This document shows positions 51,057 to 63,430 of a stretch of 64,000 nt of DNA, piece after piece; the stretch's first letter is position 1; every line of letters begins with the position of its first letter. The DNA is from Sinonovacula constricta (Eukaryota; Mollusca; Bivalvia; Cardiida; Solecurtidae). Location of the stretch: the NCBI GenBank assembly GCA_007844125.1, contig CM017563.1, positions 29,064,094 to 29,128,093 of the forward strand, given 5' to 3'. The notes beneath the pieces are model-generated. The model saw nothing but the letters and a program-made list of their open reading frames with translations. It was not told the origin of the DNA and searched no databases. The position numbers and the translations under genes were made by a program.

Positions 51057-53395
51057 CTTGTATATTTATGCATCGCTTATCACGACAGACATTGTTCTTC
51101 TAGTACTACATTGTATGTCAATATAAACTATTGATGTAGACAAAAGATTCAATGAAGGCTGGCAGTGTCACATAGTTAATTGCCATTATCTATCTTATGT
51201 TTTATATAAAGAAAGAAGATACCAAGAAAGGTTATAAGTACTTTCATGCGAGTTCGGAATGGCTACGTGTGCTAAATAAGAAAGTAAGTAGATGAATTTA
51301 TAAAGATGGCATTAAACAACATAATTGTATTATTAACAATCAACAATGCAGAATTTTATTATTTATTTTTATTAGTAAAAATTGTATTTTAAACATACAC
51401 AGAACTATTTACAATGGGAAAAAGGTAAAAAAAAACATTGTGACTTAGCTATCCTACATGTTGAATGCGACTATATCGTCATGGTTATGGAATGCAATAT
51501 TATTTGTTTTTGCTGTAGTGTAATCTGTCAACGTAACATGATTGTCTTGGGAGATGCCTTTTTACAGGAATGAATTATGTACTACACGAGATGTTCCAAT
51601 AGTGGTCGAATCGTGTTTTAACTATTTAAGAGAGACAAAACAGTGGGATGAAAATGGAACACATTCTAGAATACATCATTCGTCTTCTGTATTATTTGTC
51701 ACGACGTCACGTCTTGTCTATAAAAGAAGAATATTATGTCATTAATCTCGCAATATCAGTTGGTAAACAAAACCTGTCTAAACAGTAAGAGCTTAATCTT
51801 AAAAAGAACTTAAACAGTTAATCGGTTAAGGGTACAAATCGTTTATGGGATCTTTTTATTAAATATTCACAAATGAATAATTGGATGTGTTTGTCATCAA
51901 TTTATGTTGGGAAGAATAAAAAGGAAAATGAGACAACATTCGGTAGTTTTAAGAAATTGCTCTTTCACATTTTAAGCAGACCAACGCACTGTTTAGTGAT
52001 ATGGTGGTGCCAAACCTATACATACTTTGTAATATAATTTAGTTAACGAGGTGCCAATTGTCCAATACTACCTCAATATATATTTTATTAATTTGTATGT
52101 ATTTTAATTTCTATTGACTTTTCGATTTTATTACATGTAGTGTTGGTCACTGGCTTATGTGTCTGTATTTGTCTCTCCGTTATCTATTCAAAGAGATAGC
52201 TACTTACGGAAATATAACACACATAACATTAGTATTTGTGAAAGATTTATCTATTTATGAATGAGGTCATTGTGACCATGGTCTGTTTCAAGCAAGTGGC
52301 TATACAAATAGTGTTACGGGCCTGTCTAAATATGTCTTGTTGGCATTTGTGTCTTTACAGAGGTCGACAAATGATCCGATTCGTATTATTCTAGTAGTCT
52401 TTTATCAATTCAACGCTATTTGTTTATCTGGAACAACATCTCCTTACCCATATGTTTCACCTGACAATAATATTCGTTGGCAGGTTGCAGTTTGTAGCGT
52501 GCTCATGACATGCATTAAGCAGTCTCTGAAAATGTTCAGGGTGACATCTATTGGCATGCTCTAGACTGTAATATGGTGTTTTACGTATATATTTTCTTTT
52601 TTTTTCCTTTAATGCATACCGGATTATTTACAACGAATTAAATTAAAACTAAAACAGAGGATGTTTTAAGAATTATTATTCACTTATTGCAGCTACAAAC
52701 ACACTAGAGCTACAAATATTGTAAGGGAGCACTCATAACCATTTAGGCTACTGATGGCCACATACTTCTTGGGTTCGTGCCCCGTTCAAGCCTTACACTT
52801 TACATGTAATTTATGGGGCGAGGCGGTGGGTCTAATTAGAATTTTTTTTTCTGCGGTCTTTCTTCATAGAAAAAACTCAGCGTTGCTATGATGAATAATG
52901 ATGCAATGTACAATAAAAAAAACACCATAACTGATTAACGTCTATACATTAAACAAAAACAGGTTTATTGAAATCGAAGGAAACAAAAGCATTTATCCTT
53001 CTCTACTTCTTCGACAGCAAAAATTCACAAGAACTTAAGCTTCCCTTCGTTGGTTATAATGTCTTTCTTTTACGTACATTTTTGTATTGTAAATATTTAA
53101 CATTAAATTAATGAAGTTTAAACTTTGCAATCCGACAAATAAAATAAAATTAATTTCATGGATCATCCATTGTTTTCTCATTACTCGTTACTACAGTTCA
53201 TAGAATGTACTGTACACTTTCGAAGTAATATTCCTTAAAATGTATTAAACAAATTAAAAGAGGGTTGACATGGACTAAAATGGTCGTTCAATCAACACCA
53301 AAGAACAACTAAGTATTAAAGCCTGAATGGACGTGGTTTGCCATTGCTTCAGTCAATACCGTAAACATTTAAATTGGTGATTTTAATAGATTTCC
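51057..53395. other. no gene supported
   Basis: A 75-codon frame at 52,337-52,564 follows an acceptor-like TTTGTGTCTTTACAG (ends 52,361) but is not recognised. GGGTTCGTGCCCCG at about 52,773 looks like a B box of a decayed SINE. The rest is A+T-rich. Confidence 0.25.
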
Positions 53396-53990
53396 ATCTC
53401 ATCCAATACATCCAACAGAATTTAACGACCTCACATCCAATAATGCATTCAACAAATATACTCCCTCTCATCCAATACATCCAACAGATTGACAGTCCTC
53501 TCATCCAAAACAACCAACATATTTATCGACCTCATATCCAATAATACATCCAACAGATATACTACCCTCTCATCCAATACATCCAACAGATATACTCCCT
53601 CTCATTCAATACATCCAACAGATTTACTCCCTCTCATCCAATACATCCAACAGATATACTCCCTCTCATCCAATACATCCAACAGATATACTCCCTCTCA
53701 TCCAATACATCCAACAGATTTACTACCCTCTCATCCAATACATCCAACAGATATACTCCCTCTCATCCAATACATCCAACAGATATACTCCCTCTCATCC
53801 AATACATCCAACAGATTTACTACCCTCTCATCCAATACATCCAACAGATATACTCCCTCTCATCCAATACATCCAACAGATATACTCCCTCTCATCCAAT
53901 ACATCCAACAGATATACTCCCTCATATCCAATACATCCAACAGATTTACTACCCTCTCAACCAATACATCCAAGAGATTTACTGTTATAT
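53396..53990. repeat. minisatellite, 32/33-bp unit, about 18 copies
   Basis: The unit reads CTCTCATCCAATACATCCAA then CAGATATACTCC (32 bp) or CAGATTTACTACC (33 bp). The 33-bp form occurs at irregular intervals (CTACCCTCTC at about 53,564, 53,725, 53,822, 53,951). The edges are degenerate. The 171-codon plus frame and the minus frames over it are artefacts of the repeat. Confidence 0.93.
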
Positions 53991-54372
53991 TTTTATTAGG
54001 ATAGTGCATAAAACATTCAGTGACTATATTGCAATCCAGTCGCATACATAACATGCACGTTTGATTTTTTATGTACATTCGCACAACAGCTTCCTTCAAT
54101 AAAAGTAAAATATATCTTAAAATGGCTGTATCAATACATGTATACACGATTGGTGATGAGAACGTACTCGAAAACATTTTCTGATGTAAAATGATATAAT
54201 TAACCAATTTACTGAAATGTTTTTAAATCTCCAAGATTTTACATAATAATAAATAAAAAAAATCACAACGATTTCTTCCCAAGCTTTATTACATGTACTG
54301 CTGTATTTACACCGAATGGCTCAAGTTTTCAGATGTATAATACATTTTATAGACAACCTTTCTACCTTGCAC

Positions 54373-54447
<75 letters not shown>

Positions 54448-54449
54448 CA
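54373..54449. repeat. (AT)n microsatellite
   Basis: About 38 AT dinucleotides with one G interruption near 54,431. Confidence 0.96.
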
Positions 54450-54952
54450 TTTATCCTATTTGCCTTTGTGTAGAGGTAGTTTAAATTTGAATATCTTTGG
54501 TAATTTTGCCAGCATATATGTGAAATTTCTAAAATAACTGTTAAGCTTAAAATATATTAAGGGTTTTTAAATGCAATAACTGTTATTTTCAGTTATTCCG
54601 GTAGATGTAACAATTTAACAGCTGCTGTGTTCAACTAGAGTTACGTCTCACAGGCAACTGGAATTATAGAAAAGTGACAGTTTAATTGCACATAAATGTA
54701 CGTTGTGAAATATCAAGGTTGGTGTTATGTTTGATTTTTACATTCTAAATTGTACAGCTGGTGAACAATAACAAAATGTTACATGTTCGACAAAAGTTAT
54801 TAGTAGAAAGAGACCGTCAGCTTTAATCGAAAAAATCGAAAGTACTAGTATATAACAATTTAAGACAACAAGTAGTTAAGAACTTGCTATTTGTTTAGTA
54901 TTTAAAACCAAATTCCTGTTTATGTAACCTCAGATAGCAATAATAACAATAT

Positions 54953-55290
54953 ATGACAAAGTCCCATGAGCATTGCAACATATATCAAAATTTAAAAAGA
55001 CACAGGACAAAGGTATTCACATATGCAAGCCAAATTTAAAAGTAAGACCAAATCAGTGATGAATCATTTAACAAAAAAGACCAAACCCAACAGTTACCGC
55101 CTTGTAACGGTAAGTCGACAAAGTCTGATCGTTCCAAGGCGGTAACTGCTATTTTTTTCTTTTTGTGTGTTATGTCTCGTCTCTGTGGGTTTTTTTCACA
55201 TTTACATCTACCCTGTTTGCCTTTTTTTCAAGACGTAGTTTAGATTTAAATACCTGTGGAAAATTTGATGGGACCTTTTTTTATTTACCC
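54953..55290. repeat. interspersed repeat R1, copy 3, two halves in inverted orientation
   Basis: 54,953-55,110 matches 5007-5130 in plus orientation. At 55,091-55,109 the core CAGTTACCGCCTTGTAACG is followed 20 bases later by its reverse complement CGTTCCAAGGCGGTAACTG (55,130-55,148; 18 of 19 positions). Beyond it, minus-orientation R1 continues: ACACACAAAA and GAGACGAGACATAACAC on the minus strand match 19.88 kb. Either R1 is a foldback element with this core as its inverted terminus, or two copies joined head to head. Confidence 0.6.
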
Positions 55291-55342
55291 TTACATATAA
55301 CAGTAATTGTTGGCCTCCTTCAAGCAATATTTTGTCACCGAA

Positions 55343-55698
55343 GGTAATTATGGCTTTTGTTTGTTTGTTTGCTTATTGGAGTTATCGTCCCACCAGCAGT
55401 ATTTCAGTTATTTCGAAACAGTGTACACTTGAGGAAGATAGTGCTGCCTTCACTGTGTAAAGCATGCCGTTAACGCCTGGTATGATACCACACCCAGTCA
55501 CATTATCCTGGCACTGGACCAACCAGCCGTTGAACTACCCTTATATATGCCTGAGCGTTAGCAAAGGAGCAATACGACTGCCATTTTAACGACTTTGGTT
55601 TGTCGCGGCCCGGGATCGAACCCGGGGCTTTTCGTAACGGGAGCCGACGCTTTTCCGATAGCGCTACCAAGTCCGGTAATTGTGGCTTTTTGTTTGTT
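55343..55698 (-). repeat. tRNA-derived SINE, family D, with target-site duplication
   Basis: GGTAATTATGGCTTTTGTTTG (from 55,343) and GGTAATTGTGGCTTTTTGTTTG (from 55,675) flank the element and differ at only about two positions, a target duplication of about 24 bp. On the minus strand the SINE starts GGACTTGGTAGCGCTATCGG (A box), has B box GGGTTCGATCCCGG (about 55,610-55,624), then CGCGACAAACCAAAGTCG, and ends near 55,367. The long duplication is the mark of LINE-mediated insertion, and its low divergence suggests a rather young insertion. Confidence 0.85.
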
Positions 55699-56029
55699 GA
55701 AAGACAAAATTTCATGCTATTGGATGCAAAGGTTCGGTTAAGTGAACGGTTGAGTACTAATTATGTTATTTAAAATTCGTTCAAGTCACAAAAAGCAAAA
55801 CCATTGTGTTCTTGGCATTGAAAATAGAACTTTAAAGTTCACGTGAACAAACAACAAGAAGAACAACCAATATGCAGTTTTTCATGCTTTTATCAATGTT
55901 TATTTCGCTAGAATAATATCTGTAAAATACAGTTAGACATTGTTGGATCAATAAATTTAACAGCAAATTTGTATAAACCGCATTCGGAAGCATTACGCCA
56001 AAAGCAAGTAATATTAAAATTCCAAGAAC
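55699..56029. other. no gene seen
   Basis: A+T-rich DNA without a recognisable repeat or coding signal. Confidence 0.35.
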
Positions 56030-56320
56030 GTGACAAGGGAGACAAAATGAAAAGGAGAGAACTTATAGAGACAAAGAGAGACGAGACAGAGAGACAATGG
56101 GGGACAAAGAGAGATACTTAGAGAACACAGCCAGCCAGAAAGATACTGAAAGACAATAGGAGACAGATGGAGAGTGCTTGACAGACAAATAAAGAGAAAC
56201 AAACAGAGTAAGACAGGCAGACAGTGTGACAAAGAAACACAGTCTGAAACAAAAAAGATACAATGAAAGACAGAGAAATAAAAAAGATACAGGGCGAAAA
56301 ACAGTTAACAGAAAAATATT
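56030..56320. repeat. purine-rich GACA/GAGA low-complexity tract
   Basis: Degenerate repeats of GAGACAAAGAGAGA and GACAGACA type; the plus strand is mostly A and G. Three overlapping minus frames (72-124 codons, Ser/Leu/Phe/Cys-rich, transmembrane-like) are translations of this tract. Confidence 0.8.
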
Positions 56321-57439
56321 TATCATTTGTGATTTTAATATATAATAGCAAAGGAAAAGGACGTTTGTCGTCATAAAGGGATGAATGTTTAAAGAACATG
56401 GATATTTTTATGCTTGCAAATGAAATGTTAATGACCCATAAAGAGTTTTCTTTATAAAATGATTTATGAAAAAAAATCATATTTAAATACATTTCAAGTA
56501 CAGTTGAATGGACTCAAGACTGTGTCGCACGTCTATAATTCACCATGACTTTAAAGGTCTTCAACGCAACTAATGTCGACAAAATTTAATCAATATGCAA
56601 TATATACAAGTTCAAATAATAAACAATTAAAAATGATTGCAGAACATCAAAGTCGCCGGAAAATAATGTATTAAATAAAATGTAAACAGAGCTTTCAACA
56701 AAAGAAAATGTTTTCACAATGCAGTTGTATATATTTTCACATGTTAATGACCAGCTATCTTATACCTCGAACCTACATTTTCATTATTAAATAACAGAAT
56801 AACTCATTTAGTACCATCATCATCCAAATTAACCATCCATGAATTATTCTTAGTACACAATAATTTTCTCGAACTCTTGGTCTATGCCTGTCTTTGTTTG
56901 TCATTTTCGTTCATTACAATGTTAATTCGCACCGATATTGTTTCATAAAATGCCCACTGAGTTTGTATGTATTGATCCAAGTATGTACTTGAAAATATAG
57001 CAAAATCCACATTAAATGTTATCCCTCTGTTATCCATAGCACATTAATTTCAGTCGGAAACAAATTTAACTAGGTATCTATCTATAAATTCATATTGGCA
57101 CATTTACATTAGCACCGCGTAACCGAGACCACATAAGTATATGGAAATTCAAAATAGATGGGAAAAGCTCAACTACAGTACAATATGATTGGGAATAAGC
57201 TTGTGTACCATCGCGAACTGTCAGCCAATTTCTGTATTAAGTGCTCGGGAAATAAACATGTACATTGTAGCTATAAAAAGTACAACCAAACAGTTTAAAT
57301 CCTAGCAAAACTTGAATATCGAAACTTTTTCACACATTCATCTATTAAAATAATTATGCAGAAGTCTGTGATAATAAGTGCAGTCTGTCCTTACAGACGA
57401 ATTAGTGCAGTCATGTAATATAAAAACAAGAATCAGCAA
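56321..57439. other. no gene seen; A+T-rich DNA
   Basis: Nothing is supported beyond chance open frames. Confidence 0.35.
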
Positions 57440-57730
57440 GTAATATTAGTAAGACTTTATTTGTGATTTTTGTCGCAGTTTTTAAATTTTTGTTTTAATT
57501 TTGGTTTTTTGTTTGTTGTTGTTGTTTTTTGTGTATATGTGTGTGTGTGGGGGGGGGGGGGGTTGTTATGTTGTTGTTGTATTTTGGATCTATTTTTTTG
57601 TTTTGTTGTGTTTTTGTTGTTTCTGTTTCTGATATATTTTTTTGTTTATTGTATTTTATTTTGTTGTTTATTGTGTTATTTTATTGTTGTCTTTTTTTGT
57701 TGTCGTTTTATTTTGTTTTGGTTTAAGAGG
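57440..57730. repeat. T/G-only strand-asymmetric tract with a 14-G run
   Basis: TTGTTGTT and TTTTTGTT repeats, a GTGTGTGTG segment and an unbroken G14 at 57,549-57,562. The plus strand has very few A or C over about 280 bp. The 87- and 65-codon Phe/Cys/Val frames are artefacts. Confidence 0.85.
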
Positions 57731-58850
57731 TAGTTGTTTAAAAAACCAAACGTTGTAATATGTGTATAACAGCGTGATCATTTTACTGCTGAAATAGCAT
57801 AAACATAACCATTACAGTATACGATTGCATCTTAAAGCTGTAACGTCCCCCATAGAAGTTTCTGAAACCAATTATAAATACAAAGGTCGCCGTTCTCGAT
57901 GATTCAATAATGTGTCTGCATTGCAACCATGTTTTACAATATTTAAACTTGTCCTAGTGTCATATTTTTTAAGTTTATATGTAGTACAAATGAAACGCGT
58001 ATAAAATAACAAGTATAAATAAAACTGTATGAGCAAGAGAACCGCCTTTATTCCCTCCATTCAACAACGGTTATAGTGAAATTAATTTAAGCAGTTATGT
58101 GCATTACATTAATGCACATTTTTACGGCAAGACGAATAAGGGCAAGAAAAAATCTAGTTGTCATTTTTTATTAGGGAGACAGAATTTCACTTTTCTAGAT
58201 GTTTAATCAAGCCATGTAGGTAGAGACAACATATTTTTCAAGTTGTAATAATTGGTAAACCATATACATCCTTGAAACGGCGCATTTGTGGACAATAAAA
58301 TGAAAATATAACATAGGTAACTAGTACGTCAGTTTCAATGTTACTTGTACACTATTAATGAAGAGAACTTAAAACAAGATTATATACAAAATTAACTGAA
58401 AATTATCAGAAAAGATAATACGCAGTCGACGTGGGTTCTGGGCAAACATGATTTACTTAAGTTTCTAATCGAATAATACGGGTTCTTCTATCATAACAGA
58501 AGGTTCCAAAGCGCCTGTCTTCTATCGCACATACGTCAAATAACAATTGCATCAAGGTTATCTAGATAGACTGATTGCATGTATTGTTAGCAGTAATCTG
58601 TCATTTCTAATTTAATAGAACTCACGCAGAGTGATGGTATCCCTTGTTCTCATCCATAAATTTTAAATGTTGTTTTATGAAGACATGATTTTTGCTAAAT
58701 ACGTATATTTAAATCAGAGATGGATTTTTTACATTCAAGCGGTAAAAAAATAGTAAATTTCATTTGTGACATCACATCTTTCAATTCAATGTTCCACCTT
58801 ACATTACGAGATTAAGAAATTAATATGTTTTAGTTTTGATAACATTTCAG
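57731..58850. other. no gene seen
   Basis: A+T-rich DNA; no supported feature before the exon-like element at 58,851. Confidence 0.3.
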
Positions 58851-58910
58851 GATATTGCAGATGAACTGTCTTCATTCAATCGCTCCACAGAGGAATACAC
58901 AGTAAACTAA
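58851..58910 (+). CDS. candidate short terminal coding exon, unrecognised
   Basis: TTTTAGTTTTGATAACATTTCAG, ending at 58,850, is a good acceptor. The frame that follows in phase 0 is DIADELSSFNRSTEEYTVN and then TAA at 58,908-58,910. The residue mix (acidic, Ser/Thr, no bias to Phe/Ile/Asn) differs from the usual A+T-derived translations here. AATAAA lies at 59,303-59,308. Only 19 residues are available and no family is recognised. It would need an upstream exon ending in phase 0. Confidence 0.25.
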   Translation, partial: DIADELSSFNRSTEEYTVN

Positions 58911-60149
58911 CCAGAAGGTAGCATTGTGATTACTGCAAGCGAAACTGTCTTGTTTTATGTTATGTACAATTGTGTTCTTTATCTTGCCGAATCTCCAGTG
59001 TCATGACAAAGTAAATGTACTGTGTAAGCCAATAGTTTAACTGTAACTTCGCAAAACAATTATACAACACATCACAATTTTCACAATTTTCACAATTGTC
59101 TGTGATTGTTTATGAATACGCAATGTTCCGTTGCAGGCCGTGGTCAATATTGTTTGGCGTTGATAAGCAATGACAGTAAATAGCACTGAGGAAATGGTTA
59201 GTGGTTAAACATATTCATTGAAATCCAAACACCCCCGTTTCGAGTCTTTGTGTTTGCCAAAATGTTTTCATACAAAGTTGTTTGTATTCAAAGATATCTA
59301 TAAATAAATAGAGATAATATTGTCTTCATGCAAAGAACATATTCTTGATACAATATTACAAATGTAAGAGGTATAAATATTTTATATATAAACTTATATG
59401 TAAAAAATCTTTCGTGACAACTCACTGAGCAAAGTGCTCAAATCGACTTGACCAAAAAAATACCCGCACATAAAATGTAAAAGTAAGACATACAAATACG
59501 TATACAAATTGTGTCTCAGTATTTTCGTTTGATAAAAATAATTTAATATGCCGAACCTCGAAGCAGCAGCTACATGTAAATACGTTTATTTTATATGTAT
59601 AAACTAAGCTGACGATTGAGCAAGATGGTTCGCGTGAAATAGGTATGTAATACCTGTAACAGAATCTATAAATAGTATCGCCTAATGCCATCTGAGCTAC
59701 TTAGTTTTAGACCAGAATATACTATGAGTACCAGGTAAATATCTATTTACCCTTCTCTTAATTCAAGTGTATGCTTTATTTTCAGAGGCTTTTATATAAA
59801 GGGAGGTTTAAAAATACCGGCGTATAGTCGCGGAGGCAATGACTGCGCATGCCTATGTAGTCACCAGTTCAGGCTTTTAATAACATCGCTTTCTGAAAAA
59901 AAATACATAAAGCAACGCTTATTTTTTAGAATACAAAACAACAAATGTCTCTCCCTATACACAATAGAAATTTTATGGGCCAAAGTGTACATCTAACTTT
60001 AAAAGAACAAATAAAGTCTAATAACAATTTCTTTTTTAATACAAGATGGTGAATATATGAGGTTTTCCTAATTTATATGATAATTTATCACATGTTTACT
60101 TCAAATACGTGTTTGTCTTAGCTGCTGAAACCCAATAGGAAGAAATATT
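58911..60149. other. no gene; one TATA-like element
   Basis: TTTATATAAAGGGAGG at 59,791-59,806 is a good core TATA box, followed by a G+C-richer stretch (59,815-59,870) that could be a start region on the plus strand just before duplicated unit B. No HSE is present and no frame follows. Confidence 0.25.
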
Positions 60150-63100
60150 TATCATCCCAGCATGTTGTTATTTGAGGCGAGTGCTACGTGCTTCATTGAT
60201 TTAGGTATGTGGCTATTGCGTTTTATTGCACTTCAATAATGATTTGATTTCATAAACATTTCAGCAAAACTCGTTTGATTAAATCCACTGACTTTAATCA
60301 TATGATTGAATTTCCCTTCAGGATTGTGTTACTTCCTAAAATCTTGGATAGTTGATATATGATACTACCAGTTCAGTAATTCTTGATTTAAGACAATGCC
60401 TTTGATGCATAACGATGATCTACACATGTTATATACAGGTTTGATAGTGTTTTGATAGTTCATCAACATAACGAATAACAGTCAATGGAAAACTGTCGAA
60501 ATGAAAATACATTGCACAAACGTGCGTGTACATTGTATAATGGATACTAGTACGGGTGATACCAAACGGGACACTTGATGATAATATACTTTAAACATGC
60601 ATTTTAGATATTTCATGAAAGGTAATTTGCTGGAAGCAATGCTTAAGCTAAAGTTAGTACCTTGTGATGTCTCATATTTAAATTATTCTGCGGATCAATT
60701 GTTATAAGGTTTTCTTTATTTTTATAATGGCAGATTGTCTTTGTAACGATGTTCATTTATATATTTTTTTAATAATTCATCGTGGTTAAAAAAACTAAAT
60801 GCATTTAGTCATCAATGATTTAAATCTGTGAATAAATGCAATAACGGCTGTCAGTTGGCATATTGGCATTCCAGGGATGCAAATTCCTAAAAGATTTACT
60901 AGGCATTTTTGTTTCCTCTTACAAAGCAATGTGCTAAGATTAATTGATTTATAACTTCGGTTCCGGTATTTTTGAAAAACGGAATTTCCCGACTAAAATT
61001 CACTTATAGAAACTGAACCTTACCTGGTATTGTTATATGATAGCTGTCAAGACTTGAAAATCCATACGCATGTAATTTGCCTGTATTCCATTCATTTACA
61101 CTGTAAGAAAACAAACAAGTGTTACATGAACAAGTTAAGGTTGGTTTGCCTGGTTTTATATGTTATAGGTCAACATTCAGTTTGCTTTGCAATGTGCATC
61201 ATTTATCAACTGTTCTCAGTAGCTTAAAATGATTTCTTCAGTACAAAACATTGCCACTACCTTTTTGTTACATATAACATGGAAGCTGCATGTGACCTAT
61301 TAGCAAATATTTGCAACAGATAATGACTTATCAATATCCCTTTTTTCTTCCTGTATCATTGGTGATGTATGTTAATCTCCGTAACTGTGACGTCATAAGC
61401 ATGACATTGTATAATACCAGTCATATTTGTTGTTTGTGTTAAATCTTTTATCATGTAAATCAATTTTATGAAACTGACTTTTGTTGGAATTTTGTTAGCT
61501 TTATAAATACATGTTAACCCTCACCACGTTTTAATCTGTATATCTCAAATAAATGCCGATATTTTAAATAGAAGCACTCCTTATGCTGAAGGTGACATTC
61601 AAAATGTTTTTGAAAAGTTCAATAAGTTCTCTTGTTTGTTCCAGGCGAGTCACGGCAGCTCTTATTCACTTACCAGTCGCAATAGTTCAAGTGGCAGAGC
61701 GTCCGCTTGCGGATCGGGAGGTCGTGGGTTCAAACCCCAGCCGGGTCAAACCAAAGACTTTAAATTTGGTAGTAGTGGCTTCCCTCCTAACGCTCGGGGC
61801 TAAGAGGACAGCATTACGCCTGACTCGTCGGTGTTAGTATAATGTGCCGACCGGGTTCAGTCCCTGGCACCTCATAAGTAGCCTTGTGCTACAATGTTAG
61901 AAATTTCGCAGCACTGTATCGGCAAAAAATGCCGGCTTATCCCATCCCATCGCTCTTAGTCACTTTATCAGTTCTGTTTAGGATTTTTACTCAAGATTGA
62001 ATCAATACGACGCATGGGATTGTTTGTGATACAGACAATATAAGAGACCGTATAAGGAGAATGAATGACCGCGTATGGCTTAAAGACGTCAGATGTCTGT
62101 GCAGAGGATATTGTAAATCTGTCGCTTTCATACATATACAACCAGTAACCATTTACATTGGTCAGTAAAGTGACTTTCTGCTTTAATTTGTAATCTAAGT
62201 GTTTATGAAAGGCGCAGTGTTTTGATGTGTAGATTGGTTGACCTTTCTCTAGAATCACTGCAACAACTTCTTTATTATTTGACTAAAGTGTATGCTAATT
62301 ACATGTAACATAACTAAAGCGTATACCCAGTATCTTTAAAAACTGTTTAATATCAATTTATCGTATAAACTAACACATTGGCACTGATATTTTAAACTTT
62401 AAATATTACTTATGCCTTATATGCGTCAAAATAATCTGATGTTTTGACAGTAAACCTTCGACGAATCAAGCATCTGTTTGCGGAGAGTCATTCAGTGTAA
62501 ACATCATTGTAAAGTTAGTAAAACACGCGCCTTGTATGTTTGATGACGTAACCTATGCTGTTGTTGTGTTTTGTTTGGATTTTATTTCAATGTCTGGACT
62601 AACATTTAAAGGGTGTGTTTTAAACAGTTTTTCTTGAATATATGTATACAAATTTATATCGTAACAGCTTTTCTCCTTAATTCGTGGTAATAACAAATAA
62701 ATGGACTATTTTCCATGCTAGCTTCCTATTTAAGTACTTCTGTAAACCATGACAGTTACATGTAGCTGGCAAATAGATAGGGTGTTTTTAATTTTTATGA
62801 CACACATAATAATACATGGACATGTAGTATTCATGACATCAACTTATACACTTACCCATTGAAATGAAGTTCAACTGCATATGACAGCACTTTGCGCCTG
62901 AAAGGCAATACTATAGCATAAAATATAAAACAAAAATAAAATTAACTTCTGAAAAAAATTTATATATTATCGCCTTGAGAATGATATGGACAATGTTACA
63001 TGTAAGATGTTCTGCATTTAGTCGTGAAGACCTGCCGCTTTCGTTGCTTATATTTCGTAAATATTTGTTAATTATACTACATGCGATATTTTTCATCTTA

Positions 63101-63430
63101 ACGAAGTAACTTTTATTTTTATAATAGTTTAAGTGCAACACATACAAATGTAACAGCACTGATGGAATCCTACTCATTTTGTATTTTTACTCTTACCTTA
63201 TATCAAGTATTAAGATAAAGAACATCGGGCATATTATTAGAATAATTTGAGGTATGACCTAATGCTCTGGTTTTAACTTGCAATTAACTTGTTGCTTTGA
63301 GATAATAGAAGACGGTTTAGTCATAGAACCGTTTAGCGGATATTCGTGTCAGCTACCACATTAATTGAGACGATGGTATGTTCCGAAAAGACAGGGAATC
63401 AGTTATTTAATGTGCGTTCTTTTTAATTGT
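60150..63430 (+). repeat. long diverged duplication, unit B
   Basis: The partner of 34,780-40,940 in the same orientation and order; anchor pairs are listed under unit A. It is interrupted by a young SINE at 61.68-61.95 kb that unit A lacks. The similarity is patchy (best blocks roughly 70-80% by eye over 60-100 bases), so the event is old. Beyond 63,430 I cannot follow the match with confidence. Confidence 0.7.
61658..61971 (+). repeat. tRNA-derived SINE, family A, full length with target-site duplication
   Basis: GCTCTTATTCACTTACCAG (61,658-61,676) and GCTCTTAGTCACTTTATCAG (61,952-61,971) flank the element as a target duplication. Inside: TCGCAATAG...GGCAGAGC (A box), GGTTCAAACCCC (B box), GGGTCAAACCAAAGACTTTA, GGCTTCCCTCCTAACGCTCG, CGACCGGGTTCAGTCCCTGG, CGGCAAAAAATGCCGGCTTA and CCCATCCCAT. 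This copy defines the true ends of the family. The 84-codon frame here is SINE sequence. Confidence 0.9.

Noticed and set aside
56014..56492. Overlapping membrane-protein-like frames on the minus strand
   Set aside because: They translate a GACA/GAGA purine tract; hydrophobic Phe/Leu/Ser runs are a by-product.
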